A stretch of DNA of 64,000 bases from Natrinema longum (GTDB lineage: Archaea > Halobacteriota > Halobacteria > Halobacteriales > Natrialbaceae): contig NZ_CP071463.1 of assembly GCF_017352095.1 (NCBI RefSeq), forward strand, positions 124,001-188,000, read 5' to 3'. A model generated the notes under the pieces. That model searched no databases. It saw nothing but the letters and a program-made list of their open reading frames with translations, and was not told the DNA's origin. A program made the translations under genes and the position numbers. Shown in pieces: positions 17,681 through 27,367 of this stretch. How positions within the stretch are numbered: the first letter of the stretch is position 1; each line of letters begins with the position of its first letter.

Positions 17681-17692
17681 AATTATATAATT
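17681..17692 (-). promoter_or_regulatory. Palindromic TATA box of the uspA-like gene
   Basis: A perfect 12-bp palindrome aattatataatt lies 22-33 nt upstream of the ATG at 17659, so it is positioned as the TATA box of a leaderless transcript. Being symmetric, it could also fire rightward, but no gene follows closely on that side. Confidence 0.5.
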
Positions 17693-17909
17693 GTCCAGAA
17701 AATATTGCATGAGGGACTGTGATTTCATTCCTTCAGGGAAGAATCGGCCCTCGCAGTCGTTTCACGGCGTGAAAGCGGGCGGCGTCGTCCCGATTGGACG
17801 GACCGAGCGACCGACCCTTCGATCCGTCCGTCGGTACCCAGCGCGAGAAACGGCGACGAGACTGCGAGCGGAGGGGCGGGAGCGAACGGCGCGGTCTATT
17901 CGGTCCGGA

Positions 17910-18167
17910 CTACTCGACCTCGAGTTCCGCGTACTCCTCGGGCGTGTACGTCGAGAGTTCGAGGGCGTGGATGTCGGTCGTCATGTGATCACCCAGCGCG
18001 TCGTACACTTCCTGGTGTTGCTGGACGAGCGCCAGTCCATCGAACACCGGCGAGACGACCGTCGCGGCGAGGTGGTCCTCGTCGTGTTCGTCCCGCGCGT
18101 AGGTGACCGTCGCGTCCGCGTCCTCGAGGTTCGATTCGATGAGATCTTCGACGGCTGCTGGCTCCAT
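17910..18167 (-). CDS. BolA-family protein
   Basis: The 85-residue protein has the BolA layout: an N-terminal helix (VEDLIESNLEDADATV), a loop with DEDHLAATVVSPVFDGLALVQQHQEVYDALG, and an IHALELSTYTPEEY tail, the last part matching the conserved C-terminal strand of BolA/IbaG. BolA proteins work with monothiol glutaredoxins in Fe-S cluster handling. A NifU-type scaffold gene lies 147 bp away on the same strand, supporting an Fe-S role. The usual Cys/His ligand pair is reduced to histidines. Confidence 0.85.
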   Translation of the reverse strand: MEPAAVEDLIESNLEDADATVTYARDEHDEDHLAATVVSPVFDGLALVQQHQEVYDALGDHMTTDIHALELSTYTPEEYAELEVE

Positions 18168-18314
18168 ACTGAGAGACTACGGCGCTCGCGGCAAAAGTAC
18201 CGCGGTCGCAGTCAGTGAAACGGGCAGTTGTCGCTGGGTCCCGACACACTCCCAGGGCGGGTCGCGGCTGGGCCGACGCTGACTGACAGGAGTCCGGAGG
18301 AGGGGGCCATGGCA

Positions 18315-18641
18315 TCAAAACGGCGTATCGGGTGGGACATCCGGACCGGACGAGCCCTGTTCGGCCAGCCCGTCGAGGCCGGTACTCACGGAGACGTGAT
18401 CGATGCCGTCGATCTCGGCCGGCAGCCGTTGCTGGATCGCCTGGGTCGTCATCGGGCTGACGCCGCAGCCGCTACACGCACCGCTGAGATTGATCGAGAC
18501 GCGGCGCTCGTCGAGGTCGACGTCGGTGATCGACGAGTCGCCGCCGTGGAGTTCGATCTGGGGGAAGTTCCGTCGGAGGAACAGCGAGACGGCTTCGCGG
18601 ACGGCGTCTTCGGAGGACTGTTCCGGTTCGGATTCGCTCAT
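18315..18641 (-). CDS. NifU C-terminal-domain Fe-S scaffold protein
   Basis: The 108-residue protein is a stand-alone NifU C-terminal (Nfu) domain: an EAVSLFLRRNFPQIELHGGD segment, strands VSINLSGAC, and the cluster-binding CSGCG motif (CxxC), ending TTQAIQQRLP. It holds or transfers Fe-S clusters. The start at 18641 (MSESEPEQS) gives the usual length; the upstream extension to 18734 is basic and would cross its own likely promoter. BolA follows in the same direction. Confidence 0.9.
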   Translation of the reverse strand: MSESEPEQSSEDAVREAVSLFLRRNFPQIELHGGDSSITDVDLDERRVSINLSGACSGCGVSPMTTQAIQQRLPAEIDGIDHVSVSTGLDGLAEQGSSGPDVPPDTPF

Positions 18642-18784
18642 GGCTGTGACGAGGGACTCGAGCGATATATACTGCCGGGCGAACCGGTTCCACCGTCCCC
18701 TCGAGTCGGGACGGACCGGAACGCCTGGAATCATCGTGGACGAAATGGCGCGATTTTATGCCGACTCGAGACGCGGTCCCCACC

Positions 18785-19300
18785 ATGTCACTGGCAGCCG
18801 AGACGCGCCGAGCGGTCACCCAGCATCCGTTCTTGCTGACCGCGCTGCGGGCCGACGTCGTCAACTACACCGCCGCCGCCCGATTTCTCGCGGTCGAGGG
18901 GGAGCCCGACGCGATCGCGACGGCGCTGCGGCGCTACGCCGACGAGTTGCCGAGCTACGAAACCGAGTCGCGAGACGTTCGCGTCCGAATGGAAAGCGGG
19001 ATCGGCCCGCTCGAGGGCGAGACGGAGGCCACGATCGACGACGCGCTCGTCACCATCGGTGGCACGGCGTTCGGGCCCTGTGGCGGTGATCGGACCGCCA
19101 TCATCGCGACCGGCGACGTCGAACCGGCCGATCTCGCAGCGGTGCTCGCGCGGCTCTCGGTTGCGGACAGTTCCCCGAAAGCGGCGGGCATCGCCGATGG
19201 AACGATGGTAATCGTGGTCGATCGCCTCGAGGGTGCAGACGCGCTTCGGACGGTCGAGGGGGCACTCGAGAACGCGGTGAGCAACCCGACGCGAGGATGA
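18785..19300 (+). CDS. Conserved haloarchaeal protein (DUF7523-like)
   Basis: The 171-residue protein begins with a helical segment (RRAVTQHPFLLTALRADVVNYTAAARFLAVEG) recalling a small DNA-binding or HTH-like fold and continues with an ACT-like alpha/beta part (RTAIIATGDVEPADLAAVLARL, MVIVVDRLEGADALRTVEGAL). I recall it as the DUF7523 family of halophiles; function is unknown. An ACT-like C-terminal half would suggest small-molecule sensing, as inference. The start at 18785 is chosen over 18758. Confidence 0.75.
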   Translation: MSLAAETRRAVTQHPFLLTALRADVVNYTAAARFLAVEGEPDAIATALRRYADELPSYETESRDVRVRMESGIGPLEGETEATIDDALVTIGGTAFGPCGGDRTAIIATGDVEPADLAAVLARLSVADSSPKAAGIADGTMVIVVDRLEGADALRTVEGALENAVSNPTRG

Positions 19301-19487
19301 TGTGGCCCCCTCGAGCGGCGCGTCGAGACTTCTATCCCCGATAGCGTCGCCGCGTCGACCGCGTTGAGACGGCGTCGGCGTTCGGGTGGTGACGGACCGA
19401 CCCCGGAGGACTGTCCACGACGCGGTCTCCGATCTACGTTCGTGCCCGGCAGCGCTTTCTTTGTTACTGACACCTAATCGGTGACGT

Positions 19488-20564
19488 ATGAGCGATACGA
19501 CAGCGTCGGTGACGTCCCGACCGAGCGAGGCGGACGATTCCAGCGGACTGAGCGACGACGGCGACCGTGTGACTCCGACCCGCGTCGCGATCGCCTGCCA
19601 GGGCGGTGGCAGCCATACCGCGTTCGCTGCCGGCGTCCTCCGAACGTGGCTGTCGGACGGAGCGTGGGACGACGAGTTCGAACTCGTGGGAATCAGCGGC
19701 ACCTCCGGGGGCGCGTTCAACGCGCTCGCCGTCTGGTATGGATTGCTCTCCGCCGACGAACCGACGGCAGCCGATCTCCTCGAGTCGTTCTGGACCGATA
19801 TCGCGGCGACTGGGTATCCCGATCGGCTGTACAACGAGTGGCTGGCGGCGTTCTCCCGGCTGGAGAGCACCGGCGCTGCAGTCCCGCAGGTGAGCCCGTA
19901 CTACTCGCCCGTCTCGGAGCTGGGAACAGCCCACCTCGCCCGTGTCCTCGAGCGACACGTCGACTTCGAGGCGATCCCGGCTCTCACCGGCGTCGGGACG
20001 CCGGAACTCGTCGTCGGCACGGTCGACGTCCAGGGCGGCGAGTTCGAGACGTTCACCAACGACGACGTGACGATCGACGCGGTCCTCGCGTCGGCCGCGC
20101 TGCCGATGCTGTTCGAAGCCGTCGAAATCGATGGGACGGCACACTGGGACGGGCTGTTCTCCCAGAACCCGCCGGTCAAGGACCTGATGTCGGGTCCCGT
20201 CGAGCGAACGCCCGAGGAGTTGTGGGTGATCCAGATCAACCCACAGACCCGCGAGGACACTCCCACGACGCCGTTCGAGATCGCAGACCGGCGCAACGAA
20301 CTCGCCGGAAATCTCTCGCTCAACCAGGAACTGGCGGTCGTCGAGCGGATCAACCGGTGGATCGCCGACGGCCACCTCGATCACCCACAGTACACGACGA
20401 CGACGATCAGACGGATCGAACTGCGAGGCTATCACCACGCGAGCAAACTCGACCGGGATCCGGAGTTCATCGACGAACTGGTACGTCACGGGGAGAGTCG
20501 CGGACGCGAGTTCCTCGAGGGGCTCGAACTCGAGAGCGATGTCACGTATCCGGCCCGAACCTGA
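19488..20564 (+). CDS. Patatin-like phospholipase
   Basis: The 358-residue protein has all patatin motifs: the oxyanion-hole glycine run CQGGGSHTAF (about residue 39), the nucleophile elbow GTSGG (about residue 72) and the catalytic DG motif in HWDGLFSQNP (about residue 222). Patatin lipases use a Ser-Asp dyad to hydrolyse acyl esters. In an archaeon with ether lipids, the substrate is unlikely to be the bulk membrane lipid; fatty esters, thioesters or exogenous lipids are possible. No signal peptide, so probably cytoplasmic. The N-terminal 25 residues are low complexity. Confidence 0.9.
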   Translation: MSDTTASVTSRPSEADDSSGLSDDGDRVTPTRVAIACQGGGSHTAFAAGVLRTWLSDGAWDDEFELVGISGTSGGAFNALAVWYGLLSADEPTAADLLESFWTDIAATGYPDRLYNEWLAAFSRLESTGAAVPQVSPYYSPVSELGTAHLARVLERHVDFEAIPALTGVGTPELVVGTVDVQGGEFETFTNDDVTIDAVLASAALPMLFEAVEIDGTAHWDGLFSQNPPVKDLMSGPVERTPEELWVIQINPQTREDTPTTPFEIADRRNELAGNLSLNQELAVVERINRWIADGHLDHPQYTTTTIRRIELRGYHHASKLDRDPEFIDELVRHGESRGREFLEGLELESDVTYPART

Positions 20565-20667
20565 CAGCACAGGGCCGCCGAAGCCGCGCCAGCGCGGGCC
20601 GCTTCCGCTCGAGGGTCCGACCGCTTCATCCAACCGTTTAACTACGGGCCGCAGGTAGACCTTCGTA

Positions 20668-22182
20668 ATGACCCTGCACGTGACGAACACGTTGACGGGC
20701 ACAACGGAGCCGTTCGAGCCACGGGATCCCGAAAACGTCCTGTTGTACTACTGTGGCCTGACGGTTTCGGACCCGCCACACCTGGGCCACGCACGCTCGT
20801 GGGTCCACGTCGACGTCATGCACCGCTGGCTCGAGCATCTCGGCTACGACGTGCGTCACGTCGAGAACTTCACCGACGTCAACGAGAAGATCGTCGCTCG
20901 CGTCGGCGAAGACGACCTCGGCGAGAGCGAGTCCGCGGTCGCCGAGAGCTACATCCAGCGGACGATCGACGACATGCGGTCGCTGAATCTGTTGCGTGCG
21001 GAAGTCTACCCCCGCGTCTCGGAGCACGTCCCGGAGATCATCGACCTCGTGGAGACGCTGATCGAGAAGGGCTACGCCTACGAGTCCAACGGCTCGGTCT
21101 ACTTCGACGTGAGCAGTTTCGACGAGTACGGCAAACTCTCGAATCAGGAACTCGACGAGATCGAATCACAGGGGGACCCCGACGAGCGGACGGAGAAGCG
21201 CAATCCGGCGGACTTCGCGCTCTGGAAGGCCGGTGGCGTCGACCCCGACGCGGTCGAAGAGCACCGCCACGAGGGCGTCGACCACGGCGACGACCCGCCC
21301 GAGGGGCTGACCTGGGACTCGCCCTGGAGCGAGGGACGGCCCGGCTGGCACATCGAGTGCTCCGCGATGAGCATGACCCACTTAGACGAGACGCTGGACA
21401 TCCACGTCGGCGGCCGGGATCTCGTCTTCCCCCACCACGAAAACGAGATCGCTCAATCGGAAGCCGCGACGGACCAGCAGTTCGCCAACTACTGGCTCCA
21501 CTGCGAACTGTTCCAGATGGACGAGGAGAAGATGTCCTCGAGCCTGGGGAACTTCGTCACGGTCGCGGAAGCGATCGATCGCTGGGGGACGAACGTCGTG
21601 CGAACGTTCCTGACGGCCGGCTCGTACAATAGCAAACAGCTCTACTCGGACGAGACCATCGCCGAGGCCCGGGAGCGCTGGGACCAACTCGAGCGAGGCT
21701 ACGAGGCGGCCCTCGAGGCCCTCGACTCCCCGGCGGCGAGTTCGAAAGCCGAAGACAGGTCCTTGCGCGAGGAAGTCGAGGGCGCGCGGGAGGCGTTCAC
21801 GACCGCGATGAACGACGACTTCAATACGCGCGAAGCCCAGTCCGCACTGCTGTCGATCACGACGGCGATCAACCGACACCTCGAGGCGGTCGACGGGGAC
21901 CGTGACGGCGTCGACGATTACGATTACCGGGGGCTCCGGCAGGCCGTCGAGACCCTCGAGGAACTCGGCGGCGTGCTCGGCCTCTCCTTTACCGGCGAGA
22001 CGACGGGCTCCGCGGAACTCGCGGGCGACGTCGTCGACCTCGTCCTCGAGGTCCGCGAACGGGAACGGGAGACCGGCAACTACGAGCGCGCCGACGAGCT
22101 CCGCGACGAACTCGAGGCGCTGGGAATCGAAGTCCAGGACACGGACGACGGATCGACGTACCGGCTGCCGTCGGGTAAGTGA
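20668..22182 (+). CDS. cysS: Cysteinyl-tRNA synthetase
   Basis: The 504-residue class I synthetase has the HIGH-type motif PHLGHARSW (about residue 38), a zinc-binding Cys (YYCGLTV), a WHIECSAMS segment, and the KMSKS-type motif KMSSS (about residue 289), plus a C-terminal DALR/helical domain. It charges tRNA-Cys with cysteine. The acidic insertion around residues 190-210 is halophile-specific. A TATA-like gtttaacta at about 20635 is 25-30 nt before the ATG, suggesting its own promoter. Confidence 0.97.
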   Translation: MTLHVTNTLTGTTEPFEPRDPENVLLYYCGLTVSDPPHLGHARSWVHVDVMHRWLEHLGYDVRHVENFTDVNEKIVARVGEDDLGESESAVAESYIQRTIDDMRSLNLLRAEVYPRVSEHVPEIIDLVETLIEKGYAYESNGSVYFDVSSFDEYGKLSNQELDEIESQGDPDERTEKRNPADFALWKAGGVDPDAVEEHRHEGVDHGDDPPEGLTWDSPWSEGRPGWHIECSAMSMTHLDETLDIHVGGRDLVFPHHENEIAQSEAATDQQFANYWLHCELFQMDEEKMSSSLGNFVTVAEAIDRWGTNVVRTFLTAGSYNSKQLYSDETIAEARERWDQLERGYEAALEALDSPAASSKAEDRSLREEVEGAREAFTTAMNDDFNTREAQSALLSITTAINRHLEAVDGDRDGVDDYDYRGLRQAVETLEELGGVLGLSFTGETTGSAELAGDVVDLVLEVRERERETGNYERADELRDELEALGIEVQDTDDGSTYRLPSGK

Positions 22183-22402
22183 TACGTACCGGTCGCCCGA
22201 TCGGTGGGGCCGCTCGTCTCGAACGGCGATCGCGAACGGATGGCTATCCCGGCTGCTACCGACGGACGGAGTGATTCACCGGGATCTCAGCGTATTCAAA
22301 GAGCAGTGGCTGCTGAAGTATACCCGACCCACCGTTGGTTCACGCGTTCCGACCGTGTGGTCGGTGACACCGCTCAAGTAGGTGGCGCACCGACGACTAT
22401 CA

Positions 22403-23533
22403 ATGAGACGGACAGGTTCGTTCGTCGCTGCCGGGTTCGACGCCCTGCCCGCACGCGTCGCGATTCTCGACGATCAGGGAACGATCGTCTACACGAACGC
22501 GTCGTGGAACTCGTTTGGAACGGAACAGGGATTGGCCGAAGGGACGGGTGGCGTCGGGACCAACTACCTCGCGGTCTGTGAGGACAGCGACGACGCCGAT
22601 GCGACTGCGACCGCACGCGGGATTCGAGCAGTTCTCGACGGGGATCGCGAGGCGTTCTCCCTCGAGTACCCCTGCCATACGCCGGCGGCGGAGGGCTGGT
22701 ACATGATGCGGGCGACGCCGTACGAGACCGACGGCGAGGAGTTCGTCCTGGTCATGCACGTCGACATCACCGAGCGACGGCGACTCGAGGAGCGGACTCG
22801 GGAGCAGGCCGACAGGATGGAGGCGTTCGCGAAGTTGCTCTCCCACGACCTCCGCAACCCGTTGTCGGTCGCACTGGCGCAGGCAGAGACGGTCGCGCAG
22901 AACGACGATATAGATCTCGGGGCCGCGGACGGCGAGGGGAACGCGTTGCGCTCCTCGCTCGAACGGATGGAAGCGATCATCGACGACGCGCTGGCGCTCG
23001 TGACGATCGACGACGTCGAGGAGACGGAACCGATCCCGCTCGCGGCCGCCGTCGAAACTGCGTGGGCTACCGTCCGGACGGAATCGGCGAGCGTCTCGGT
23101 CGTCGAGGACGTCGCGATCCGTGCGAACGCCTCGGTCGTGAGTCATCTCTTCGAGAACCTGTTCCGAAACGCCGTCGAACATGCCGGCACCGATACCGAG
23201 ATCGAGATCGGAGCGCTCGAACCGGAGCACGGGACCGAGACCGCGACCGATGCGACGAGGGACGGGGACTCGCTTGAGCAAGCGGTCGCGGACGGACCGG
23301 ATGCGCTGGCCGCCCTCGATGGGTTCTACGTCGAAGACGACGGCCCGGGGATTCCGGCCGACCAACGCGAGCAGGTGTTCGAGTCGGGCTACTCGAGCGC
23401 GGGCGGATCAGGCTTTGGCCTCGCGATCGTTCGGGAGGTTGCCGACGCACACGGCTGGTCGGTTTCGGCGACGGCGGGGAGCGACGGCGGGGCCAGATTC
23501 GAGATTCGGGGCGTCTCGGTGGTCGAGCTATAA
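22403..23533 (+). CDS. PAS-domain sensor histidine kinase (HTR-like)
   Basis: The 376-residue soluble kinase has a PAS domain (about residues 10-125, ending FVLVMHVDITERRRLEE), a HisKA helix with phospho-acceptor His in LLSHDLRNPLSVA (about 150), and a HATPase domain with N box (HLFENLFRNAVEHA), DDGPGIP and GFGLAIV boxes. No membrane segment is visible, so it likely senses an internal signal. No response regulator is adjacent; haloarchaeal kinases are often orphan. The start at 22403 (MRRTGS) is preferred; an upstream ATG at 22382 is possible. Confidence 0.9.
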   Translation: MRRTGSFVAAGFDALPARVAILDDQGTIVYTNASWNSFGTEQGLAEGTGGVGTNYLAVCEDSDDADATATARGIRAVLDGDREAFSLEYPCHTPAAEGWYMMRATPYETDGEEFVLVMHVDITERRRLEERTREQADRMEAFAKLLSHDLRNPLSVALAQAETVAQNDDIDLGAADGEGNALRSSLERMEAIIDDALALVTIDDVEETEPIPLAAAVETAWATVRTESASVSVVEDVAIRANASVVSHLFENLFRNAVEHAGTDTEIEIGALEPEHGTETATDATRDGDSLEQAVADGPDALAALDGFYVEDDGPGIPADQREQVFESGYSSAGGSGFGLAIVREVADAHGWSVSATAGSDGGARFEIRGVSVVEL

Positions 23534-23619
23534 GCGGCCGCTGCAACGCTCGAGACGGTCATCACGGAGTGAAGACCACCGGGGCGCTTATTCCTTCGAC
23601 GCTGGTCGGAGTGAGTGAG

Positions 23620-24330
23620 ATGAAACGACGGCTGTTCATCGGGGTACTCGCGGCCGGTGGTGTCGGCACGGCGGCTGGCTGTCTCAGCGGGATCGCCGAC
23701 GAGGCGACGACGTTTACCGCGGCACCGGCCCGCGTCGACGAAGACGCGGCCGGTGAGGTCGGCTACGAGTACCAGGGGACCAGAAGACGGGTCGACGAGG
23801 AAGAAGTCGGCGGCGAAGACATCGAGGCGACGAGCTATCTCAGTCTGTACGATCGATCGATCGAGCTGCCGACCGAGCAGTTCGGCGACGACCCGCTCCG
23901 AGCCGGCGTGTTCGGCGTGATCACGACGCCACAGGTCAGTATCGCCGGCGAGGATTTCAACCCCGTCAGCGACCTCTCGAACAGGGAGCTCGCCGACCGG
24001 ATCCAGGGCCACTACGAGGGACTCGAGCTCGACCGCGCCGTCGGGGGCCGCGCGCTCGATGCGCTTGGCGAGCGGTTTCCGATCCAGTCGTACGGCGGCA
24101 CGGCGACCCTCCAGAATCAGTACGCGATCGACGTGACGCTGGACATCGTTCAACGCGAGCACGAGGACGATCACATCGTCGTCGCGGCCATCTATCCCAC
24201 CGACGACCTGCTCCCCGAGGGGTCCGAACAACCGCGAATCGATACTCTGGTCCAGGGCCTCGAGAGCTACGACGACCTCGAGGTCGAAATCGTCGAGGGC
24301 GGCGACTGGAACGGGAGCACCGACTCGTAA
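23620..24330 (+). CDS. DUF6517-like lipoprotein
   Basis: The 236-residue protein starts MKRRLFIGVLAAGGVGTAAGC: a twin-Arg-like signal and lipobox with Cys around residue 21, so it is exported and lipid anchored. The mature part shares the haloarchaeal DUF6517 layout (a TSYLSLYDRSIELP segment and VFGVITTPQVSIAGEDFNP). Function unknown. The start at 23620 places the signal peptide correctly; the ORF extends to 23569. Convergent with the presenilin-like gene. Confidence 0.8.
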   Translation: MKRRLFIGVLAAGGVGTAAGCLSGIADEATTFTAAPARVDEDAAGEVGYEYQGTRRRVDEEEVGGEDIEATSYLSLYDRSIELPTEQFGDDPLRAGVFGVITTPQVSIAGEDFNPVSDLSNRELADRIQGHYEGLELDRAVGGRALDALGERFPIQSYGGTATLQNQYAIDVTLDIVQREHEDDHIVVAAIYPTDDLLPEGSEQPRIDTLVQGLESYDDLEVEIVEGGDWNGSTDS

Positions 24331-24382
24331 GCGGTTCGGGGTCACGCCGAGGCGGTCAGGCCGTTCAGCCCGTCGACCGCCA

Positions 24383-25441
24383 TTAGATGCCGATCGCAGT
24401 CGCGATCGGGAGGCCGGCGGCGAGCGCGCCGAGCAGATAGCCACCGATCGCGCCGCCGTTGAGCAGCGGCAGCCCGGCGTGTGCGCGTCCCTCGAGGACC
24501 ATGTACATGAGCACGAGCAGTCCGGCGAGCGTCCCGAGGAGGGCACCGAGTGCCGGCAGATTCACCGCGAGTCCGGGAACTGCGAGCACGCCGGCATCGA
24601 GGAAGGCGGCCGCGCTGGCGACGAGCACCGTCGGAATGACGGCATCGCCAAGGCCGATGAAGAGCGCATCGCGCTCGAGCGTGCCTCCCTCGTCCTGGCC
24701 ATCGGTGTCGGCTGTGTCGGCATCGGTGTGGTCGGTCTCGGCGGGTTCCGTGTGCTCGTCGGCGGCAGTGTCGCTGGTCTCGGCCTCGACGCCGCCGTCC
24801 TCGAGGACGTCGTCGGTGCTGCCGGCGTCGAGATAGGAGTAGGAAAGGGTCATCGGGACGACGAGGACGACGGGAATCTTGAGGTCCATGACGCCCTCGG
24901 CGAGGTCGAGCATGTGTTCGGTGCCGTAGACGCTGATCGCGTCGTAGACGGCGAGCACCGAGAGCAAGAGGAGCGCCGGGAGGGGACCGAAGCTGATCCC
25001 GAAGAGGGCGGCAGCACCGGCACCCATCACGATCCCGGTGCCGTCGATGACGTACCACTCCGGATACCACAGGAGGGCCGCGCCGACGGCCAGCGAGGCA
25101 CCGATCGCGAGACCGGCCGCGATCTCCGCCGAGACGAGTGGCCCGACCACCGCCGGGACGAGTTCGGCGAAGACGTACCACGAGATCATCACGCTGACGG
25201 CGACGAGCAAGAGCCTGATGAGCCAGTCGAGGTCGTACTTGAAGGCGGCGAGCATGAGCCCGGTCGCGACGAGCATGACGCCGACGTAGAGGATGCTGTT
25301 GGTCGGATCCTCCGGGTTCTCGACGGCCTGCCGTTCCGATTCGGTGAACGGCTCGACGAGCGCCAGTGCGCCGAGTTGGATGCCGAGAAAGAGGACGACC
25401 GTCACGCCGACGGCTGCGAGGATCCGGGTCCGATCGTTCAT
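24383..25441 (-). CDS. Presenilin/signal-peptide-peptidase family (A22) membrane protease
   Basis: The 352-residue protein has about nine hydrophobic helices. The catalytic motifs of aspartyl intramembrane proteases are visible: YDAISVYGTEHM (YD), GLGDAVIPTVL (GxGD) and PALGALLGT (PAL). A long hydrophilic acidic loop between helices 6 and 7 (D/E/T/A-rich, around residues 205-250) is typical of this family. It would cleave membrane-spanning segments of unknown targets. The start at 25441 (MNDRTRIL) is just before the first membrane helix; the ORF extends to 25528 without hydrophobic content. The gar1/srp19 genes lie upstream in the same direction. Confidence 0.9.
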   Translation of the reverse strand: MNDRTRILAAVGVTVVLFLGIQLGALALVEPFTESERQAVENPEDPTNSILYVGVMLVATGLMLAAFKYDLDWLIRLLLVAVSVMISWYVFAELVPAVVGPLVSAEIAAGLAIGASLAVGAALLWYPEWYVIDGTGIVMGAGAAALFGISFGPLPALLLLSVLAVYDAISVYGTEHMLDLAEGVMDLKIPVVLVVPMTLSYSYLDAGSTDDVLEDGGVEAETSDTAADEHTEPAETDHTDADTADTDGQDEGGTLERDALFIGLGDAVIPTVLVASAAAFLDAGVLAVPGLAVNLPALGALLGTLAGLLVLMYMVLEGRAHAGLPLLNGGAIGGYLLGALAAGLPIATAIGI

Positions 25442-25563
25442 GCCGCGGCGTTTGTACCCCGCTCGTATTGGCTTTTCCACTTCCAGGTCACCGAAAAAAG
25501 AGCGCCGACCTCCGGACGGAACCAGCACACGGCGACCGCGGCAGGCGGGCCCGGAACGACGGG

Positions 25564-25824
25564 CTACCGCGCGTACAGCGTCGAACCGACCAGCGACGGC
25601 AGGTGAACGCCTGCATCCGGCGTCACCGCCAGGTACGGTCTCGAGACGGGGCCGAAGACGTCGACGACGCGACCGACCTCCTCGAGATCGTCGTCGATGA
25701 CCATCGTGCCGATATCGTCACGGTGGCCGTCGATGTCGGTGGCGCTCTCGCCGCCGTCGACCTCGTCCGCTCGCAGGATTGCGAGCCCCTGCGCAGTACG
25801 GACGACCGTGCCAACCCGATGCAT
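25564..25824 (-). CDS. gar1: H/ACA RNA-protein complex component Gar1
   Basis: The 86-residue protein matches archaeal Gar1: a small beta barrel with MHRVGTVVRTAQGLAILRAD, GTMVIDDDLEEVGRVVDVFGPVSRPYL segments, the last being the characteristic Gar1 strand. It is part of the H/ACA ribonucleoprotein that makes pseudouridines guided by RNA. Archaeal copies lack the RGG tails of eukaryotes, as here. It begins 1 nt after the stop of srp19, suggesting a coupled operon. Confidence 0.9.
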   Translation of the reverse strand: MHRVGTVVRTAQGLAILRADEVDGGESATDIDGHRDDIGTMVIDDDLEEVGRVVDVFGPVSRPYLAVTPDAGVHLPSLVGSTLYAR

Positions 25825-25825
25825 G

Positions 25826-26107
25826 TTACTCACGCATCGCGACGACGTACGCCGCGACGGCCTGGACGAGGTCGTTTTTCGTCGAGTCGTCGGCTCCGCG
25901 GACGACGACCCGGCCCCGGTCGGCCCACGGCTCCCGCGAGTAGGCTTTGTCCCGCTCGATCGTGGCGTCGTACCCGATCTGCTGGATGGCCTTCGCGATT
26001 TCGTCGACCGTCGGTTCCTCGACTGCCAGATCCTCGGCCACGCGCCGGCCCTCGGCCCGCGAGAGGTCCGCATCGAGATAGGCGGGCCAGATGACGTTCT
26101 CGACCAT
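25826..26107 (-). CDS. srp19: Signal recognition particle 19 kDa subunit
   Basis: The 93-residue protein has the SRP19 start [17 protein letters not shown], the [23 protein letters not shown] helix, and the [13 protein letters not shown] motif (conserved R-x-P-x-x-x-GRV). It binds SRP RNA helices 6 and 8 and helps assemble SRP54. The start at 26107 aligns with known family starts; upstream ATG at 26146 is less likely. Followed at 1 nt by gar1, so two RNA-binding proteins are co-expressed. Confidence 0.95.
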   Translation of the reverse strand: MVENVIWPAYLDADLSRAEGRRVAEDLAVEEPTVDEIAKAIQQIGYDATIERDKAYSREPWADRGRVVVRGADDSTKNDLVQAVAAYVVAMRE

Positions 26108-26212
26108 GCACTTGCCTGAGAGGTCCGGCGAGTAAACCCTTTTCAAAACGATACGTCGGAGCGAGACGGGAGATCGTACCGAGGAAATCGGGGCCGACGG
26201 CGAAATACGGAA

Positions 26213-27307
26213 TTAACGTCGCCGCGCAACGAAACCGGTAGCAGCCACCAGCGCGACCACAGCGGCGGCGACGCCGAAGCCGGGCATGCTCTCGCCGCTC
26301 GCCCCGTCACCACTCCCGTCGGTCCCCGTGTCGCCCTCGTCAGCGGACTCCGTACCGCCCTCGTCGGCCGCCTCGAGTTCCGCGCTCGCCTGCTCGTAGG
26401 CCTCGGGATGGACCGTTTCGACGATGTCGACGATCGCGTAGACGACCTGCGGTGCGGGCTGGCTGATGTGATTCGCGTTGACGGCGTGGACGTTGCCTTC
26501 TTGGGACGCTGTCGTCGCCTCGATGGTCTCGTGGATCGGCGGCTCGTCCCTGTCGTCGGGGTAGATGATCCACTCGGGGTTCTCGGCGACGACCGTTTCG
26601 GGGTTGATCTGCCCGTAGGACGCGATCCCCTCGCGTTCGGCGACGTTTTCGACGCCGCCCGTCGTGAGGACTTCGTGGATGAACGTCTCCGCTCCGGCAG
26701 TATAACCGTCACCCATCGCGTAGTACGCCAGCGGTCGCTCCTCGTCCTCGAGCGTCCGGTCGACGATCTCGAGTTGCTCGTCCATCCAGTCGACCGTTTC
26801 CTCGGCCCCGTCGCACTCGCCGGTGAGTTGGCCGACCGTCCGGACGTTGTCGCGAACGTCGTCGATCGATCCGGCATCGTCGAGGTGGTAGACGGTGAGC
26901 CCGGCGTTGCGGAGTTGCTCGACGTTTTGGCCGTCCGTCGCGTTGGCGGCCAGGACGAGATCGGGGTCGAGATCGATCACCCGCTCGGGAACGAGCTGGT
27001 AGGTGTCGGTGACTGGCGTTCGATCGCCGAGTGGCAGATCGCTCGTCGCCGGGTTGTCGGGCATGCCGACGAGCCGATCCTCGGCACCGATTTCGAACAC
27101 CGTCTGGGCGTCGCTGGGCTGGAGCGCCACGACCGAGTCGGGTGCCTCCTCGAGCGTAATCGTCTCGCCCGTGGCGTCGGTTACCTCGAGTGGGAACTCA
27201 CAGTCGACGGTCGATTCCGCGCCGCCGTTCGACTGCCCGGCTGCAACGGGAGCGAACGCCGAGACGGCGATCAGGATGGCCAAGAGAACGGGTCGGTATC
27301 GTCGCAT
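26213..27307 (-). CDS. btuF: BtuF-like cobalamin ABC-transporter binding protein, PGF-CTERM anchored
   Basis: The 364-residue protein starts [24 protein letters not shown], a Sec signal peptide, then a periplasmic-binding fold of the helical-backbone class ([46 protein letters not shown]). After a D/E/T/G-rich linker it ends with [23 protein letters not shown], the PGF-CTERM anchor processed by archaeosortase. Such proteins bind cobalamin, less often heme or ferric chelates, outside the cell. It is divergent from btuC with 60 bp between starts. The specific ligand is inferred from neighbours. Confidence 0.85.
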   Translation of the reverse strand: MRRYRPVLLAILIAVSAFAPVAAGQSNGGAESTVDCEFPLEVTDATGETITLEEAPDSVVALQPSDAQTVFEIGAEDRLVGMPDNPATSDLPLGDRTPVTDTYQLVPERVIDLDPDLVLAANATDGQNVEQLRNAGLTVYHLDDAGSIDDVRDNVRTVGQLTGECDGAEETVDWMDEQLEIVDRTLEDEERPLAYYAMGDGYTAGAETFIHEVLTTGGVENVAEREGIASYGQINPETVVAENPEWIIYPDDRDEPPIHETIEATTASQEGNVHAVNANHISQPAPQVVYAIVDIVETVHPEAYEQASAELEAADEGGTESADEGDTGTDGSGDGASGESMPGFGVAAAVVALVAATGFVARRR

Positions 27308-27332
27308 CGCTCCAACCTCCACCCCACTTCAA

Positions 27333-27342
27333 CAAATATTTG
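27333..27342. promoter_or_regulatory. Symmetric palindromic TATA-like element between btuF and btuC
   Basis: The 10-bp palindrome caaatatttg sits exactly midway between the divergent starts: 25 nt separate it from the btuF ATG (27307) and 25 nt from the btuC ATG (27368). Both distances equal the usual TATA-to-start spacing of leaderless haloarchaeal genes. One element may therefore drive both directions, or be shared by a regulator. Confidence 0.6.
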
Positions 27343-27367
27343 CCTACTGCAAGATTGGTTGCTGAGT

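Noticed and set aside
26408-27367. Long upstream extension of the btuC frame
   Set aside because: It runs antisense through btuF; the real btuC start is the ATG at 27368 just before the first membrane helix.
27308-27367. Cobalamin riboswitch
   Set aside because: The spacer has only 60 bp between start codons, too short for a B12 riboswitch, and shows no conserved B12 box.
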